A DNA stretch of 64,000 nt from Simmondsia chinensis (lineage: Eukaryota > Streptophyta > Magnoliopsida > Caryophyllales > Simmondsiaceae), in contig JAGTTD010000010.1 of assembly GCA_018398585.1 (NCBI GenBank), positions 30,854,638-30,918,637 on the forward strand, given 5' to 3'. The position numbers were made by a program, and so were the translations under genes. The notes beneath the pieces were generated by a model that searched no databases, was not told the origin of the DNA, and saw only the letters and a list, made by a program, of their open reading frames with translations. Below, in pieces: positions 37,116 to 49,092 of this stretch; within the stretch, counting starts at the first letter, position 1; the number at the start of each line of letters is the position of its first letter.

Positions 37116-38500
37116 TCCACTTGTAAAATTGATTAATTTTCAAGTTTGGTATGTGATTATGTATATTGGTATGTAAGTTATTTCGACTATGATAATTGGG
37201 TTATAATTTCTATTTTAGTTATAGAACTTGGTCTATTTTTGAATTAGAAAATTTTGCTTTGGATTAAGTGCATATATAGTTATTTTTCGCTTGAACATAC
37301 TCCAATGATGCATAAGTGGAAATTGAATTATTTTAGTATCTACATGGGATTGAATTTTGTAAAAATTTATCTGAATTTTTGGACTGTATATTTGAGAATG
37401 TGACTGTAAAAATAAAATTAACAAAGACAAGAACAAGTATTGAAAGATAGATCTTCCTTTTTGACTGAATGAATTGAAATGTGATACAAAACTTCACTTA
37501 AATAGTAAAATAATAAGAAAATCAAAAGACATAAAATTAAATCCTAGAACCCTAAGTTACATGAGAAACACAAGCAAGTAAATGAGGGAGTAAAGCCCAT
37601 TAAGGGCCGGTTACACATGCCAAGGAAGAGGAAAGAGGAAAAGTCTTGGTGCCTTGAATTTCTTAAATACCATGAAGGTCTTATCTTGAATGCCTTGAAT
37701 GATGATTATAATGTGCCAAAGAATATTCCATCCTAACTGTGTGCTTGAAGGACAATACAAAGAAATACATGAAAATATACATAAATAAATACTAGTATTT
37801 AACAGTAACTGCTTTAAACACGAATGTATGAATACACGTTTTTTAAGATTCAACGTATGATTGGCCGAATTTTTGACTAGAATTTTAATTAGAAAAGAAG
37901 AATAATAAACATACTTATTAAACTCCATTTTATTCCCGTTTAACTATGGGGACACCAAAGCTCCCAACAAGGACAAAATATGAGTTACATCAAAAGATGC
38001 AAGAAAGAAGGAAAAAAATGAATAAAAACCATAAATTAAACGGTTCCATGGGTCTTAGAAGGAATCATTTTGGAGGAAATTAAAGTTCATTCAGTTGGTG
38101 ATAAAATATTAAATCGACTATCTCGTGCCTCGGACCATCGAGTTTCTATTAGCAATGTGCGATTGATCACAGAAAGATGACACGTCAAATTCAACCCCAT
38201 ACACCAAATATATGACACCCGATGTATGGAACGACAACTTTCTATTAGCAAGAACGACGTTTTTGACATGACCCATATAAATGCTCTATGAGGTTATTCT
38301 GAGATTTGCAACTCAAAGTTAATAAAATTCTCACTCGTAAAATATAAAACACAAGTTGAGTACCATAAAGCAAAGGAAAGAGAAGGAAAAAAAAAAAAAG
38401 AAAGCATTCACTAACTAACAAAATGACGGTTTTTTTCTAGATTGGTAAGCGGGGATTTTAAGTTAAAACCTCTTGGTATAGGGTCTCAATCTTACTCGTT
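37116..38500. other. AT-rich spacer
   Basis: The right part of the hAT element may extend into this stretch. I recognised no exon or RNA gene. Confidence 0.4.
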
Positions 38501-38505
38501 CCACC

Positions 38506-38640
38506 CAACAACAACAAAAACAACAAACTCAATGTCTGAAAGGCTCCCGCTATGGAAAGGGTGAAATGTATGCAGCCTTACCCTTGCAGGGTGTTACCTT
38601 GTAGGGAGACTGTTTCCGAGGGTTCCCAACCCTAAGAAGC
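38506..38640 (-). repeat. LINE/SINE 3'-end fragment with (TTG)n tail
   Basis: On the minus strand this reads as a segment with GGTAAGGCTGC(A)TACA and an AACAGTCTCCCTAC-like part, ending in TTG repeats. It matches the 3' end of the RTE-type LINE at 40152-40986. It could be a short 5'-truncated LINE or a SINE that shares the LINE tail. Confidence 0.55.
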
Positions 38641-39031
38641 AAGAACAAGACATTAATTATAAAATTAAGTTAAAGAGTCAAATTTCAAGTCAAATGAAGC
38701 AGTATCAGACAGACGTGCAAACATGCAATCAACAATAGGCAAAAACAATAGCTAACAATAGCAAGATGGCCCGATTTCTTGAAAACCAAGACAAACATAT
38801 TAATGTATTCTATATCAATGTTAGTTAATAAGTGTTTATTGAGCCTCATCGAGTACCTTTTTGAGTCAGAAAAGTTTAACATTACTTCCAAAACGAAACC
38901 AGACTTATTCAACCTAATGGGATATTTACAAACACCACCACCCTCTACGACAATCTCAGAATGATACTGAATGAGCCGATAAAAACTAAAAGAAACCAAT
39001 GTTAGACAAAAGAAACATAGTTTACGAATCA

Positions 39032-42000
39032 TCAACATAGCTCGAAAGCTTCCTTAACCCTTCTCCTGTTACCTTCTTGCCTGCGAAATTCTTCTAAAAA
39101 ATCAGCGAAATGGTAGCTTCGATAACGAGCAGGGTGCTGTTCATCAATGAGTTGCTCAACAGGGCCAATAAGGGTGCCTTTGTTTGGTCCATGGAACATG
39201 GCCAATGAGGTTCGACTGTGACTTTTGTTAGTCACAACTCTATGTAGCACGCTCTTGTACCTTCCATTGCTTAAGACCTGCACAAAAAATTGCAATAGAT
39301 TGGTTTCTGTTAATGAATCGCCAACAACTGGAAGAGTTTTGAATATAGCTCAGATTGAGTTCGTTAGATTTGAGGCTCGGTTCACTGATTTTTTGCTTGA
39401 GGTAGTCCCATTTGAGCTCAATCTAGCTTGGTGAGCTTCTAGCCTAGTTCAATTTATTTAGACTCCGTTTGGTTCAATGGAAAATATTGTCCTAATAGAA
39501 AATTTTTCTTCACAAAATATTTTCAATTAAAAATATTTTGTTCTAAAAAAGTTGTCTTTCTAGCTAACAAAATAATTTAAATTTGCACGAGGCTCACGCT
39601 TAATCAAGTTGAGTTGAATTGAAGCTTATGGTGAGATTATGACCAAAAATGTTTTCCCCCTTTGAGAAAGAAAATGAGTTCCCCTTTCATCGGGGAGAAG
39701 TCACTTTCCCATAACATTTTCTGGATTTGTAGTTATTACTATGAAGTTGTGCAAAGAATTTATGTTCCTTTTAGGTGGAAAATGGTCTCCATCAAACAAA
39801 TAGTCTTAGACTAGTTTAAACTCTAGTTAAGCTTGTTTATGTTTATTTAGGCTGGAACTCAACTCATTAAAGGATTGACTTTGGCTGATTTAGGCATATT
39901 ATTTATCTTGTAATTAACTTGTTTAGCCTCGATTAGCTAGCAAGCTACTGAGTGTGAGCCTCTCTAGAGCTGAAGGACATACCTTGAATTTACCCAAACT
40001 CGAAATAAGTTACCTTTTGAGCTAAAAAGTTTTATATCCATATATGGAATTCAATAGATTGAAGCCCCAACTAGAAAAAATTGCATCAGATGCATAAGGT
40101 ACATACAAATGTACATGTTATATCGATAAAAGCATAGTCTACATCTTATTACAATAACAACAACAACAATCAACCCAGTGCCACAAAGGGCCCCCGCCGA
40201 AGCAGGGTCTTGGGACGGTGAGATGTACGCAGCCTTACCCTTTCAAGGTGCTACCCTAAAGGGAGGCTGTTTCCAAAGGGCCCCCGATCCTAAAAAGCGA
40301 AAATGTAGCAATATAGTAACCATAAAACAGGCTAGCAACAATAAGGCATCAGCAATAGCAAACACGTTAGCCTAGGGATGCTGTGAACTAGCATCGTTGT
40401 GCTCCTCTATCTTAAACGGCTACGATAGTTATACATATTTGTACCCGCCACTTAGCTCTATCTAAGGTCATCTCCTCATTAAGGTTGAGGTGGGTGAGGC
40501 TATATCTAATCGTCTCTATCCACCTTTTCTTTGGTCTACCTCTACTTCTCCTCTAGTGCGTAATATGAAGTTGTTCATATCTTCTAACAAGAATAGTGGT
40601 CAGTCTCCTCCGAACATACCCAAACCATTGTAGACGTTGCTCCCTCAACTTGTCCTCAATTAGAGCAATGCCTAATTTGCTTCTTATAACATTATTTTTG
40701 ATCCTATCCTTCCTTATGTGTCCACACAACCATCGCAATATCCTTGTTTCCGCCACCTTCAACTTCTGTGTGTGTTGCCGTTTAACTGGCTAACATTATG
40801 CATCACCTGACATAGTCGGACTCACTACTGTCTTGTAGTATTTTCCCTTTAGTTTTAAAGGGAACTTTCTATCGCATAGTACTGCAGAAGTCATCTTCCA
40901 CTTATGCCATCTCACTTTAATCCGATTGTTGACAGCCTCGTCAACTTCGCCATCTTGCTGCACCATTGAGCCCAAAATAGTAAGGCAGTCTACGTCTTAT
41001 TATCTTACAATATTAATTTAATCCTAATACTTTTAGTTGTATCAAATTATTCAATGAATACATACATAGTCTAAAGGGTATAGGAAAGGGGATAAAACAA
41101 GAGGGAAAGCAACAAACCCGTAACTGATCACCGAGATTGATGACAAGCGCATGAGGAACAGGATCAACGGCTAGCCACCTATCATCCTTCATAACTTGAA
41201 GGCCCTTCACATTGGATGACTGTAGAACAACTGTGAGAGCGTCTCTGTCGGTATGAACACCCAATCCCAACGTGAGATCAGGATCTGAACAAGGAGGATA
41301 AAAGTTAGCTTGTGTCCTATACAACGCATTTTCTCCTATGCGCATTTGTAAACAATGCTTGTCAAGTCCAAGGCCTTGGGACATCAGGCTTAAGACAGAT
41401 GCCATTAAGATACCCGTCTCCTTTGCATATGCAGCAATATTTTCACTGGATCAATAAAGGAAAGACATAAAAAGTGTGAACAAATATAACCATGGGCTTA
41501 GGTGTGAAGAATGACTATAGACTGGGAGATTTGTAAATGATCTTAGGAAAGGAATTTGAGGATGTGTTTGCTTTATGGAAATCAAAGAGCTTTCCCAACT
41601 AAACTACAATACCATAGAAAATTGTACTTCTAGTCGTATCAATTTAGTCCTTGTACAATGTGGTCCTAGAGTAATATTGACACTAATTTGACAACATAAT
41701 TTTTAATGGTTGAGTTGAAGGTGGTTAAATTGGGCCAACGAATGAGATTGTATTGGGCCCTTACGTTTCATATGAGTAGACCACTAAAAGTTATATCACT
41801 AACTTAACTTCAATTTCACTATATAACTAAATGGACACAAGTGAAGTGTATGGGGACCAAATTGATATAATTAGAAGTAAAAATGACTAAAATTGACACA
41901 ATGAATAAAGTATATGGATCTTCGATGTGAAGAAGCTTAAAAATTACAATCATTGGGAGTTGGATCCCCACTAGCCCACATCATGTGGAATTTTACCCTC

Positions 42001-43575
42001 CATTTGACATCATGTGGAAATTTACCCTCCACTCATTTTTTTTTATTTTTATTGTTATTTTTTTTGTACATTAGTAAGGAGAGGGTTAGGGGGTATTTTG
42101 GTACTAGTGAGATTTAATCCCGGGTGGCATCTTTGGCCCTCACTTTGGTACCTCACTCCACTCATACTCCTTTCTTCTTTTTTGCCCTTTACCTTTCATT
42201 TTTCCTTTTACTCAATCGTCAAATAAGGATAACTCATCTAGCCCTCTTTACCCTTACTCCTTTTATTCCCCAATAGTGGTAGAATATTGCCGAGACATGG
42301 ATTTTGTGTATGGCATTTGCTCAAAGATGGTTTATGTACGGAGGAGTGGTTATCTCGTAGGGTTGGGCACTTCCGAGTCGTTGTACCCTCTGTCAGTCCG
42401 CATGTGAGACCAGCCGGCATTTGTTTTTCAAATGTCCTTTTTCTAGAGCAGTATGGTGGAATATTGCCGGTCGTTTTTAGATTCCGAAAGCTTTCATTTA
42501 TAACACTTTATTTGCGTGGTTTGGTAGCCGGATCTGAAATAGAAAGTGGGTTAGCTGAATCCATCGGATAGTATTGTCGGTAACGATTTATAGTAAAGAA
42601 ATCAATCCCTTCATATTGGAGTCATTCAAGTTGGGTCATTTCAAATTTTGGGTGAAATTTAGGTCAATGGATCTTTTAGTTTCAAGTCATCTTGGATTTT
42701 GAGTCAATTGAGTTTGGATTATTTTGGGTTTACATTCAGTAAAGTTAATATGAAATTACAATTCCTTTTCCCAGCCTCAAGAAATTCGAATGTACGATTT
42801 TTAGTTAAGACTCAATTCCATGAAATTGAGGAGTGGAACTGTGACTTCAATTCCAATGTATTGTAAAAATAGAACTCTATACCCTATTTGCAATTTAAAC
42901 TTCAATTTTAGGCTTCAATTCTATGCGCCAAACAAGACCTAAGAACATAGAGATCAAAAACTAAGAGATCTTCAATGAAATACATGTACCTCAAGTCTCA
43001 TATTTCATCATCTTTCCTCATTGGCAAAATTAAGCATATGAACACGTAATACAGATAACTTCCTGACTTAAATTTAACCCAGAAGAACAATGAAAGGAAG
43101 GATGATGTACCAATACTTGGTAGCATTCAGTGGTAACATGTTAGTAAAGTCATCAACAGGATGCCACGGATGTTTAAAGACCTCGCTCCACATTGTGATC
43201 TTCTCTTGGCCTTGTTCCTTACGGTAATGATTACAAATTCTAACATCCTTTGATGAATCTTCGGAGACGAGATGACCCTTTTCTTCAGGAGGCAAATGGA
43301 AAAATTCTGCGGTAGCACTCAACGTACTCTGGCATAAATCCTTAGGTACCCCATGATTGATGATTTGAAAGAAACCATATTCTTCACAAGCAGAAGATAT
43401 CTTCTGAACGACTGTGTCATTAGATTCCCCCATGTCGATGAGTGGAATTGAAGCTGAATTAGCTACATCAGAAAGTTTTGGCCTTTTGTCATACGGGAGA
43501 ATGAACTTTTTAGACAGTGAAAGTGAAGTGCCGTCATTTGCCCACCGGAAAGAATCAGCTTGTTTAGCTGAAGCT
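39032..43575 (-). CDS. 2-oxoglutarate/Fe(II) dioxygenase, DMR6-like (DOXC class)
   Basis: Three exons join in phase: 43111-43575, 41118-41445 and 39032-39277, ending in TGA at 39032-39034. Exon 1 gives the N-terminal DIOX_N domain (KLSDVANSASIPLIDM, CEEYGFFQIINHGVP, EVFKHPWHPVDDF). Exon 2 holds the start of the double-stranded beta helix with Fe ligands His and Asp (LGLGVHTDRDALTVVLQ). Exon 3 has the distal Fe ligand His (YKSVLHRVV) and the 2-oxoglutarate Arg-x-Ser (SRTSL). Total is about 345 residues, near the family norm. A short 5' exon with the true ATG seems to be missing, because exon 1 opens in mid-codon after an acceptor at 43576. DMR6-like enzymes include salicylate hydroxylases and flavone-forming oxygenases; the substrate cannot be told. 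No stops: it looks functional. Confidence 0.85.
39461..39805. mobile_element. TIR element (MITE) in an intron of the dioxygenase gene
   Basis: Left end GACTCCGTTTGGTTCAATGG and right end (reverse complement GACTATTTGTTTGATGGAG) are imperfect terminal inverted repeats resembling hAT MITE ends. There is no ORF. A diverged internal stretch recurs at about 58371-58660 (TTCACAAAATATTTTCAA). Confidence 0.5.
40152..40986 (-). mobile_element. 5'-truncated RTE-type LINE with target duplication
   Basis: On the minus strand, 40553-40762 gives the C-terminal part of an RTE-type reverse transcriptase polyprotein (ILRWLCGHIRKDRI, LREQRLQWFGYVRRR). The following SLTHLNLNEEMTLDRAKWR-like text is near 40440-40500. 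The 3' region contains GTAAGGCTGCGTACA and ends in a TTG-repeat tail at about 40152-40170. A direct repeat, agtctac(a/g)tcttatta, flanks it at 40136-40151 and 40987-41002, one mismatch in 16, as expected for a LINE target duplication. It sits in the second recognised intron of the dioxygenase gene. Confidence 0.85.
41625..41880. mobile_element. Foldback element in a dioxygenase intron
   Basis: The left arm (TACTTCTAGTCGTATCAATT, followed by TAGTCCTTGTAC) and the reverse complement of the right arm (TACTTCTAATTATATCAATT, followed by TGGTCCCCATAC) are inverted repeats of at least 32 bp. No ORF. Confidence 0.6.
41985..42260. repeat. Repeat related to the centre of the 6.4-7.1 kb foldback
   Basis: It shares short blocks (GTCAAATAAGGATAACTCAT and TTTACCCTT-type motifs) with about 6780-6850. 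It is probably a small non-coding element; ends were not resolved. Confidence 0.35.
42270..42590 (+). mobile_element. LINE zf-RVT fragment
   Basis: The plus-strand frame 42287-42571 starts RHGFCVWHLLKDGLCTEEWL. A zf-RVT-like continuation follows (wording of RHLFFECPF type around 42410-42440, in a shifted frame). It is a short, dead piece of a plant LINE in an intron of the dioxygenase gene. Confidence 0.55.
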
Positions 43576-43902
43576 CTGCATGACAGTAAAAGAGATGTAT
43601 GGTACTGGTAAGAGCAAGGTAGAATGTGTTGTCAATATAGTCACATGAGAGAGTGATTGATGCACAAAATTTGAATTTCTTTTATTAATGAAATCATACC
43701 GATGCATCAAACTCACAAATGGGGCACAGAGAATAATAGAATGCATAGATATTGTATTGCATTAACTAGGCCAACTAGGTACTAAGATTGTTAGAATATC
43801 ACACAACAATTCCAGAAATTTAGATTGCTGGTCTAGATAACAAAATCCAAAGTCAAATAAAAGGTAACTGAAATTTATAAACAGATAAAAAGACAGATCA
43901 TA

Positions 43903-44151
43903 TTAGATTTTCTGACATGGCTTGCACACGTCCAATATAAGCATTTTCAGCAGGATGTGAACAGTGTATTCTCTCCTCGTCCAAAGTCCATTTTTTGGAT
44001 ACTTTGTTCCTTTTGAAAGCATTCCAAGCAGCAGTGGTTCACATGCAACCGGTTCTCCTTCCCAAATTTGACTCTTAAAAGTTCCTGCATTCAGTGCTAC
44101 AAGTCTTGATTCTTGTATAACTTCGACAATTTCTGATATTATACCATTCTA
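43903..44151 (-). other. Unassigned coding-like stretch
   Basis: An open minus-strand frame preceded by a possible acceptor (CTAG at about 44152-44155) reads ISEIVEVIQESRLVALNAGT, then IWEGEPVACEPLLLGMLSKG, ending at TAA. In the last ~150 bases another frame is also open and ends at TGA near 43900 (HPAENAYIGRVQAMSENLI). I do not recognise either. It lies about 330 bases upstream of the first dioxygenase exon and could be an exon of an unrelated gene, a gene scrap, or chance. Confidence 0.25.
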
Positions 44152-44329
44152 GATTTGTTTAGGCTGGTGTAATTGTCAAGTCAATTTTTGTTAATGCCAG
44201 GACAATTTCAACACAACACGACTCCAAAAGTATTTGTTATTTCCTTAGAATGAATGAAAATTATTCTCACAATAATACTAGCTTTTGTTTAATACAATCA
44301 TATTTAGAACAATTTGTTTTGTTTTTTCT

Positions 44330-44392
44330 TACCCAGACCCTGCCTTGGTGGGAGCCTCTCAAGCACTAGGTTGTTATTGTTGTTGTTTTGCT
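44330..44392 (+). repeat. Short LINE/SINE tail fragment
   Basis: The segment ACCCTGCCTTGGTGGGAGCC followed by TTGTTATTGTTGTTGTTTTG matches the tail of the LINE at 40152-40986, here on the plus strand. Confidence 0.45.
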
Positions 44393-44399
44393 TTTTTAT

Positions 44400-45605
44400 T
44401 AATGGAGAATTGTATAAGGTAACACACTCTATTCTTAGTACTCAACCATGAAGTTCATCTACTCTTTGCAACCCGAGAATGTCTCCGCCAAATTCCATAG
44501 TATTCAACCCCAGTTATAAGCTCCACCAATTTCAATCAGGATCTATAGATATGAGTGGGGAACACGACTGTGTATCCTACTCCCATTAGGAAAGGATTGA
44601 TGCAAGTGTCGAGCTTAGGATAAAACGATAATATGTAATGTAATGACTTTGATATAACATTTTCTGAGCTAGTTATTACGCAGTTAGTTGTCATGTTATT
44701 GTACTTTAGTAACCGGCTCCATAATACATATGTATTATATTTTATTTATTTCAATAAACTTATATCGTTTAAATATTAAAAATTGCAGACACCTATTGGA
44801 ACTAATAATAGCATGGCTTTCATTCAACTCTTTTTGCAAATATAAGGCTTAAAAGGAACTTTTGTTCCCAAAAAACCCTCATGCAATTGTTGAGTCCTGT
44901 TATAAAACGTCTACAAAACCTTGCTATCATGATCACAAACCGCAATTTGATTCCACGATAGTTCCAGACCTCCGTACTATAGTTCATCTTCTACAAATGC
45001 AGCACGATACTATGATTATCTAGCTGGGTTCCACTTGCTCGATTGTGTATGCTAACCATGACATTATCCAGGCTATCTTGGGCATTGTATCTTAGGCATG
45101 CAACTACCTCGGCCAAAAAACAGCCTTACCAATCCTTTGCCAGGCCCCAGCCATTTTATTTTCACGGTCATCTAAGAAAACTATAGGACACATTCACTTC
45201 ATAGAAATGTTCTTAGATTTCTATCTCTATTTTCCAAGCACTATGTATGAAGAGCTAAAAAATGAAAATGCTTGGAAAAGGACGAAATTACAGTAAAATA
45301 ATCTATCCGATTCAAAAAGAAAGCTTAGAAAATAAGCACTGTCAATATGAACAAGAATTGTAAATCTATTACATTGATCCGGACATCCTAATTCTACTTG
45401 AAACTCGAGCTAGTGACATTGCAGCTCTTGAATTGGACATGCTAAAGGCTCCAATTTTACGGAAACAAATCCAACTTAAAATCATGCTGGTTGATTATTT
45501 GCTATGTGAAAACCCAAAATTGCAACGTATCGATTATTGATAAGAACTACTAAATTTTCAATATCGATATTTTGATATTGCTTGAAGCTTTATTTTGTCA
45601 GTAGT
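44400..45605. other. Spacer without recognised genes
   Basis: I see no exon, element boundary or RNA gene in this stretch. Confidence 0.4.
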
Positions 45606-47054
45606 TGATGTGCCTTGATAAGCCTAATTTAGTATATACTTTTTATATGATTTTAGACTTATTTATTAACTATCTTACACTTAAATTATATAGTTGTTGC
45701 TCACTTTTACACATTATTGCCTTTTATGTAGGAAAGGAGCAAAATACTTGTTATAAGGCAAAAAGGGGCCCGAAAACCAACTCAAGTCCAATCTTGAGGG
45801 CCATGACGAGATAAATCCTAAAGGAATCACCAATTAGGCCTAAATCTTGCAACGAGGACGTTCATCATGACAAAAGAAGTAAAGGGATAAAGAAAAATTG
45901 GATAAGGACTTTATCTATAAAATTTTAGTAGTTTGATTGCATATTAAGGACCTTCTTCATGCAAATCTTCATTATCTGATATAGAAGACTTAAATAAAGA
46001 TAAAAATTAGATCTTGGGCAGAAAATATGGGGTAGATGGCTAGGAGCAAAAAGAGGATAAATCAAACACAACTGGATAGAATTTGTGGGCAATTAGGACT
46101 TTCACTCATGTAACACTTGCAAACCCTAAGTAAAGCCTATAAATACACCACAAGGGGGCACGAAATAAGGAAAGAGAATTCAGATCTTGGAGACCTTTGG
46201 CAGCAGCTTGACGTGATTTTGAGAGCAAGCACGAAGAGGAAGCAAAACGAGGCAACAGAGAAGATCAGCTAGGGTTCTTTGGCGAATTCCAAGTTCTTTG
46301 TATCCTATGTCTTCTTTTATGTTTTCTTTCTTGAGTTTTGTTTTCTTTAGCTTAGATATAAACTAAATTTGAGTATCCAAGGCTACGATGTAGCCGTAAT
46401 AATAAAGATACAATCATTTATAGTTTAAAGTCTTCGTAGTTTGTTTACCTCGATGTTGAAGTGTTTACTATAGTTCTTCATGCTTTTTGAGTACTTGATC
46501 ACCACTTAAAATTTGTAATGATTCATAATGAGTCCGAGAGGAGATTTATGAATATTGCTAAGGAAATAGACACCATAAATTGAGCGAACGCAGAGATAGG
46601 TTAATACGATTTGTGTGGTCATGTGTGAAAACCAATGATCTTCAAGACTCCTTTTCTATTTAAATTCATGCAAGAGATTGATGTGTTAATAGGTCAAAGA
46701 GTAAACTAAATATTGCTCGAGAGAGAATACGTAGTAAACTAGGGTTTTCGACCATCACCATAGATAAACAACTCAAATACTGAGAATGAGAGGTAGTATC
46801 CATGCAGTTTAGTGAAATCAGATGCCTTGGACTTTAATTCAATTATATTCACATCAAATTTAGTATTCTTTACATAATCTTTAGTTTTTCTTTAATTTCA
46901 CATTCAAATTCCAAGATTCGGTCGTTCAAATAGAGTTACAACTACTAATTTCAATAGTCAACCAATAAAACAATCCTCATGGAAATAATACTCTATTTCA
47001 TCACTTTATTACTTAATACAACTTAGTGTACTTGCTAAGTTGGAACGCACATCA
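45606..47054 (+). mobile_element. Probable solo LTR, gypsy (Athila) type
   Basis: It begins TGATGTGCCTTGATAAG and ends AACGCACATCA, the TGATG...CATCA form of Athila-type LTRs, and is about 1.45 kb, similar in size to the other large LTRs here. A TATA-like box (CTATAAATAC, about 46138-46147) precedes a likely transcribed part. No gag, pol, primer site or partner LTR adjoins it. No target duplication was found, so the solo status is inferred. Confidence 0.6.
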
Positions 47055-47500
47055 TGCCTGCAGAGGGAAAGGAGAAAAACAAGTTGTGGAACATGTTTTG
47101 CAACTTCAATCAATGCACAAGGAAATCTTGGTGCATTACTGGTGATCTTAATGCATTTGGTTAAGACCAAAAAAAGTTAGGTGGTAACCCCTCATAATCA
47201 AAGGATGTTGTGGTTATATTCTCTAAGTCTTAATTGTAACCTCATTGAAATTCACTTCAGGGGATACCCATTCACTTGGAGGAGACGTACTAATGCTCTG
47301 AACATTCAAAAAAAAGTTTTTAGGGAACTTTAGCTAATAGAGATTGGATTTGCTTATGCCTGCCTCTACAATTAGGAAAGAATTTTTTCCGATTCTCAGT
47401 AATAACCCTATATGCTTCGACACTTCTCCAACGAAAGCTGCCAAAGGAAAACCGTTCAGTTTCCGACACGCATGGCCGTACAAAAACCAATCTACGGGTA
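47055..47500 (+). mobile_element. LINE endonuclease fragment
   Basis: Broken plus-strand frames show the second half of a LINE endonuclease: CITGDLNAFG (normally GDFNA), a GYPFT-like turn followed by W/R text, LANRDWICL, and then TKAAKGKPFSFRHAW after a shift. It starts directly right of the presumed solo LTR. Confidence 0.65.
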
Positions 47501-48180
47501 TTCTGATAAAATGCAAGAGACAAAAACTTTACGACATTTTTGGTATCGTTTTTTGTTTCCACTTTTTTCTAAAAACTAAAAACCTAGTTAAGACACACTT
47601 TGTTTTCTTTTTTGGTTTCTTACTTTCAATTATCACTCAAACTAGGAAGAACTAAAAGCAAAAGAACCAGAACTAAGAAAAGTCGTTTAGGGTTACAAGT
47701 TTTTAAACAACCGAAAACCACAAACACAAATGATACCAAATAGGTCCTAATTGATCTTATATGTCTACTATTACTCAAATGTTAAAACCCCCCTAAACTA
47801 GGAGTTTAGGACCTAGAGCTTAAAAAAAAAAAAAAAAACTTCTGCATCCACATGGGAAAACAACATAACTAGGATCCAAAGAGTGCAAGAAGATCTTATC
47901 CGGATATTGAATAGTAAGTTGTGTTACTTCATTGCTTGAAGGGAAAAAAACTTTTGTTTTCAGCCATTAAATACTAGGAAAATACTACAGGAGAAAATGG
48001 CTAGTTGATATGGATGGAAAGTCTCATTTATTCCAACTCTATATTGCAACAAAAAAGGAAGAAAGATCTATCACAGCACTTAAGAACGAGCATGGGGGAT
48101 TTAGATGATAGAGACTAAAGCTATCACAAACATAGCACCCCGTGAATTAGCTCCTGATTTAAATCAGACCTGTCACATAG
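47501..48180. other. Spacer without recognised genes
   Basis: No coding exon was recognised. An A-rich tract lies at about 47823-47839. Confidence 0.4.
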
Positions 48181-48189
48181 TAAAAAGAA

Positions 48190-48310
48190 AAAGCAACATT
48201 CCTAATGCCCCAAGAACTCCCGAGGGGTGCATGTACGCAGCCTTCCCCCTTTAGGGTACCCTGAAGGGAGGTTGTTTCCGAGAACCCCAACCTGAGGGGT
48301 GCAACACGAT
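48190..48310 (-). repeat. LINE/SINE 3'-end fragment
   Basis: On the minus strand it carries GGAAACAACCTCCCTTCAGG and GGCTGCGTACATGCA, matching the 3' part of the LINE at 40152-40986. Confidence 0.5.
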
Positions 48311-48439
48311 GACTTCCTAGGAGGGCACCTATCTTGGTACTACTCTTACCCAAGTACGTTTAACTTCGAAGTTTTAATGGGATCCGGTGCTTGTGTGTTA
48401 GTACCCTCTTAGGTTCACACTGTAAAAAGAGATCATTGG

Positions 48440-48780
48440 AAATTCCTAACACTTATAGATCACATTTGGGACATTCAACTTCAAGTGACGAATGATAACA
48501 TGATTTTACACTCCCTTCCTTGTAAAAGAAAATTGGATAAAATGAGAACAAGTGAGAGAAATACCTGGTCGATGTCACAAGGCACGTACCCCGTGATTGA
48601 AAGGAGAAATCTAAGAATAATTGGTGGAGATTTGTGCAAGCAAAAGTTTGATAACTTGGTTGCACCATTGTAGCCACCATTGTGACTGCAACTTATTTGC
48701 CAAAGACGTACCCAAAACAGAAAGCTTATTTCCATGAGGATGAACATGCATATAAGAGAGAAACAAGAGAAAGAAGCAAC
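48440..48780 (-). other. Possible exons of an unassigned minus-strand gene
   Basis: Minus-strand text contains FLLSITGYVPCDIDQ ending at a CAG|GTATTT donor (about 48565). A later piece, SCYHSSLEVECPKCD, follows an acceptor-like TTTTACAAG at about 48523-48531. Together with the promoter-like site at 49841-49926 on the same strand this could be a gene, but I recognise no family and cannot join the pieces convincingly. Confidence 0.2.
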
Positions 48781-49092
48781 ATTAATCAGCTACCAAAAGC
48801 TTGAAAAAAGAATATCCTAATTATGTTTCTTCCATTGAATTTAAAGTATGGATAATACACATACCCATCTTATACCTTATGCTTAAGTGAATTATATTAA
48901 TATTATGAATGGATGCTATTAGGATTCAAACTCATAAACTCTAGGTCAAGGCTTTGATAATCAAGTCAAGGAGCTAACTACCTTAAAAACTTAAGCTTTT
49001 AGGTACACAAGGGAAGGTTCAAACTACATAAGCCACACCCACAATGTAATTATAAGAATTATTGGCTTCAAATTTCAATATCAAGAGTAAAA

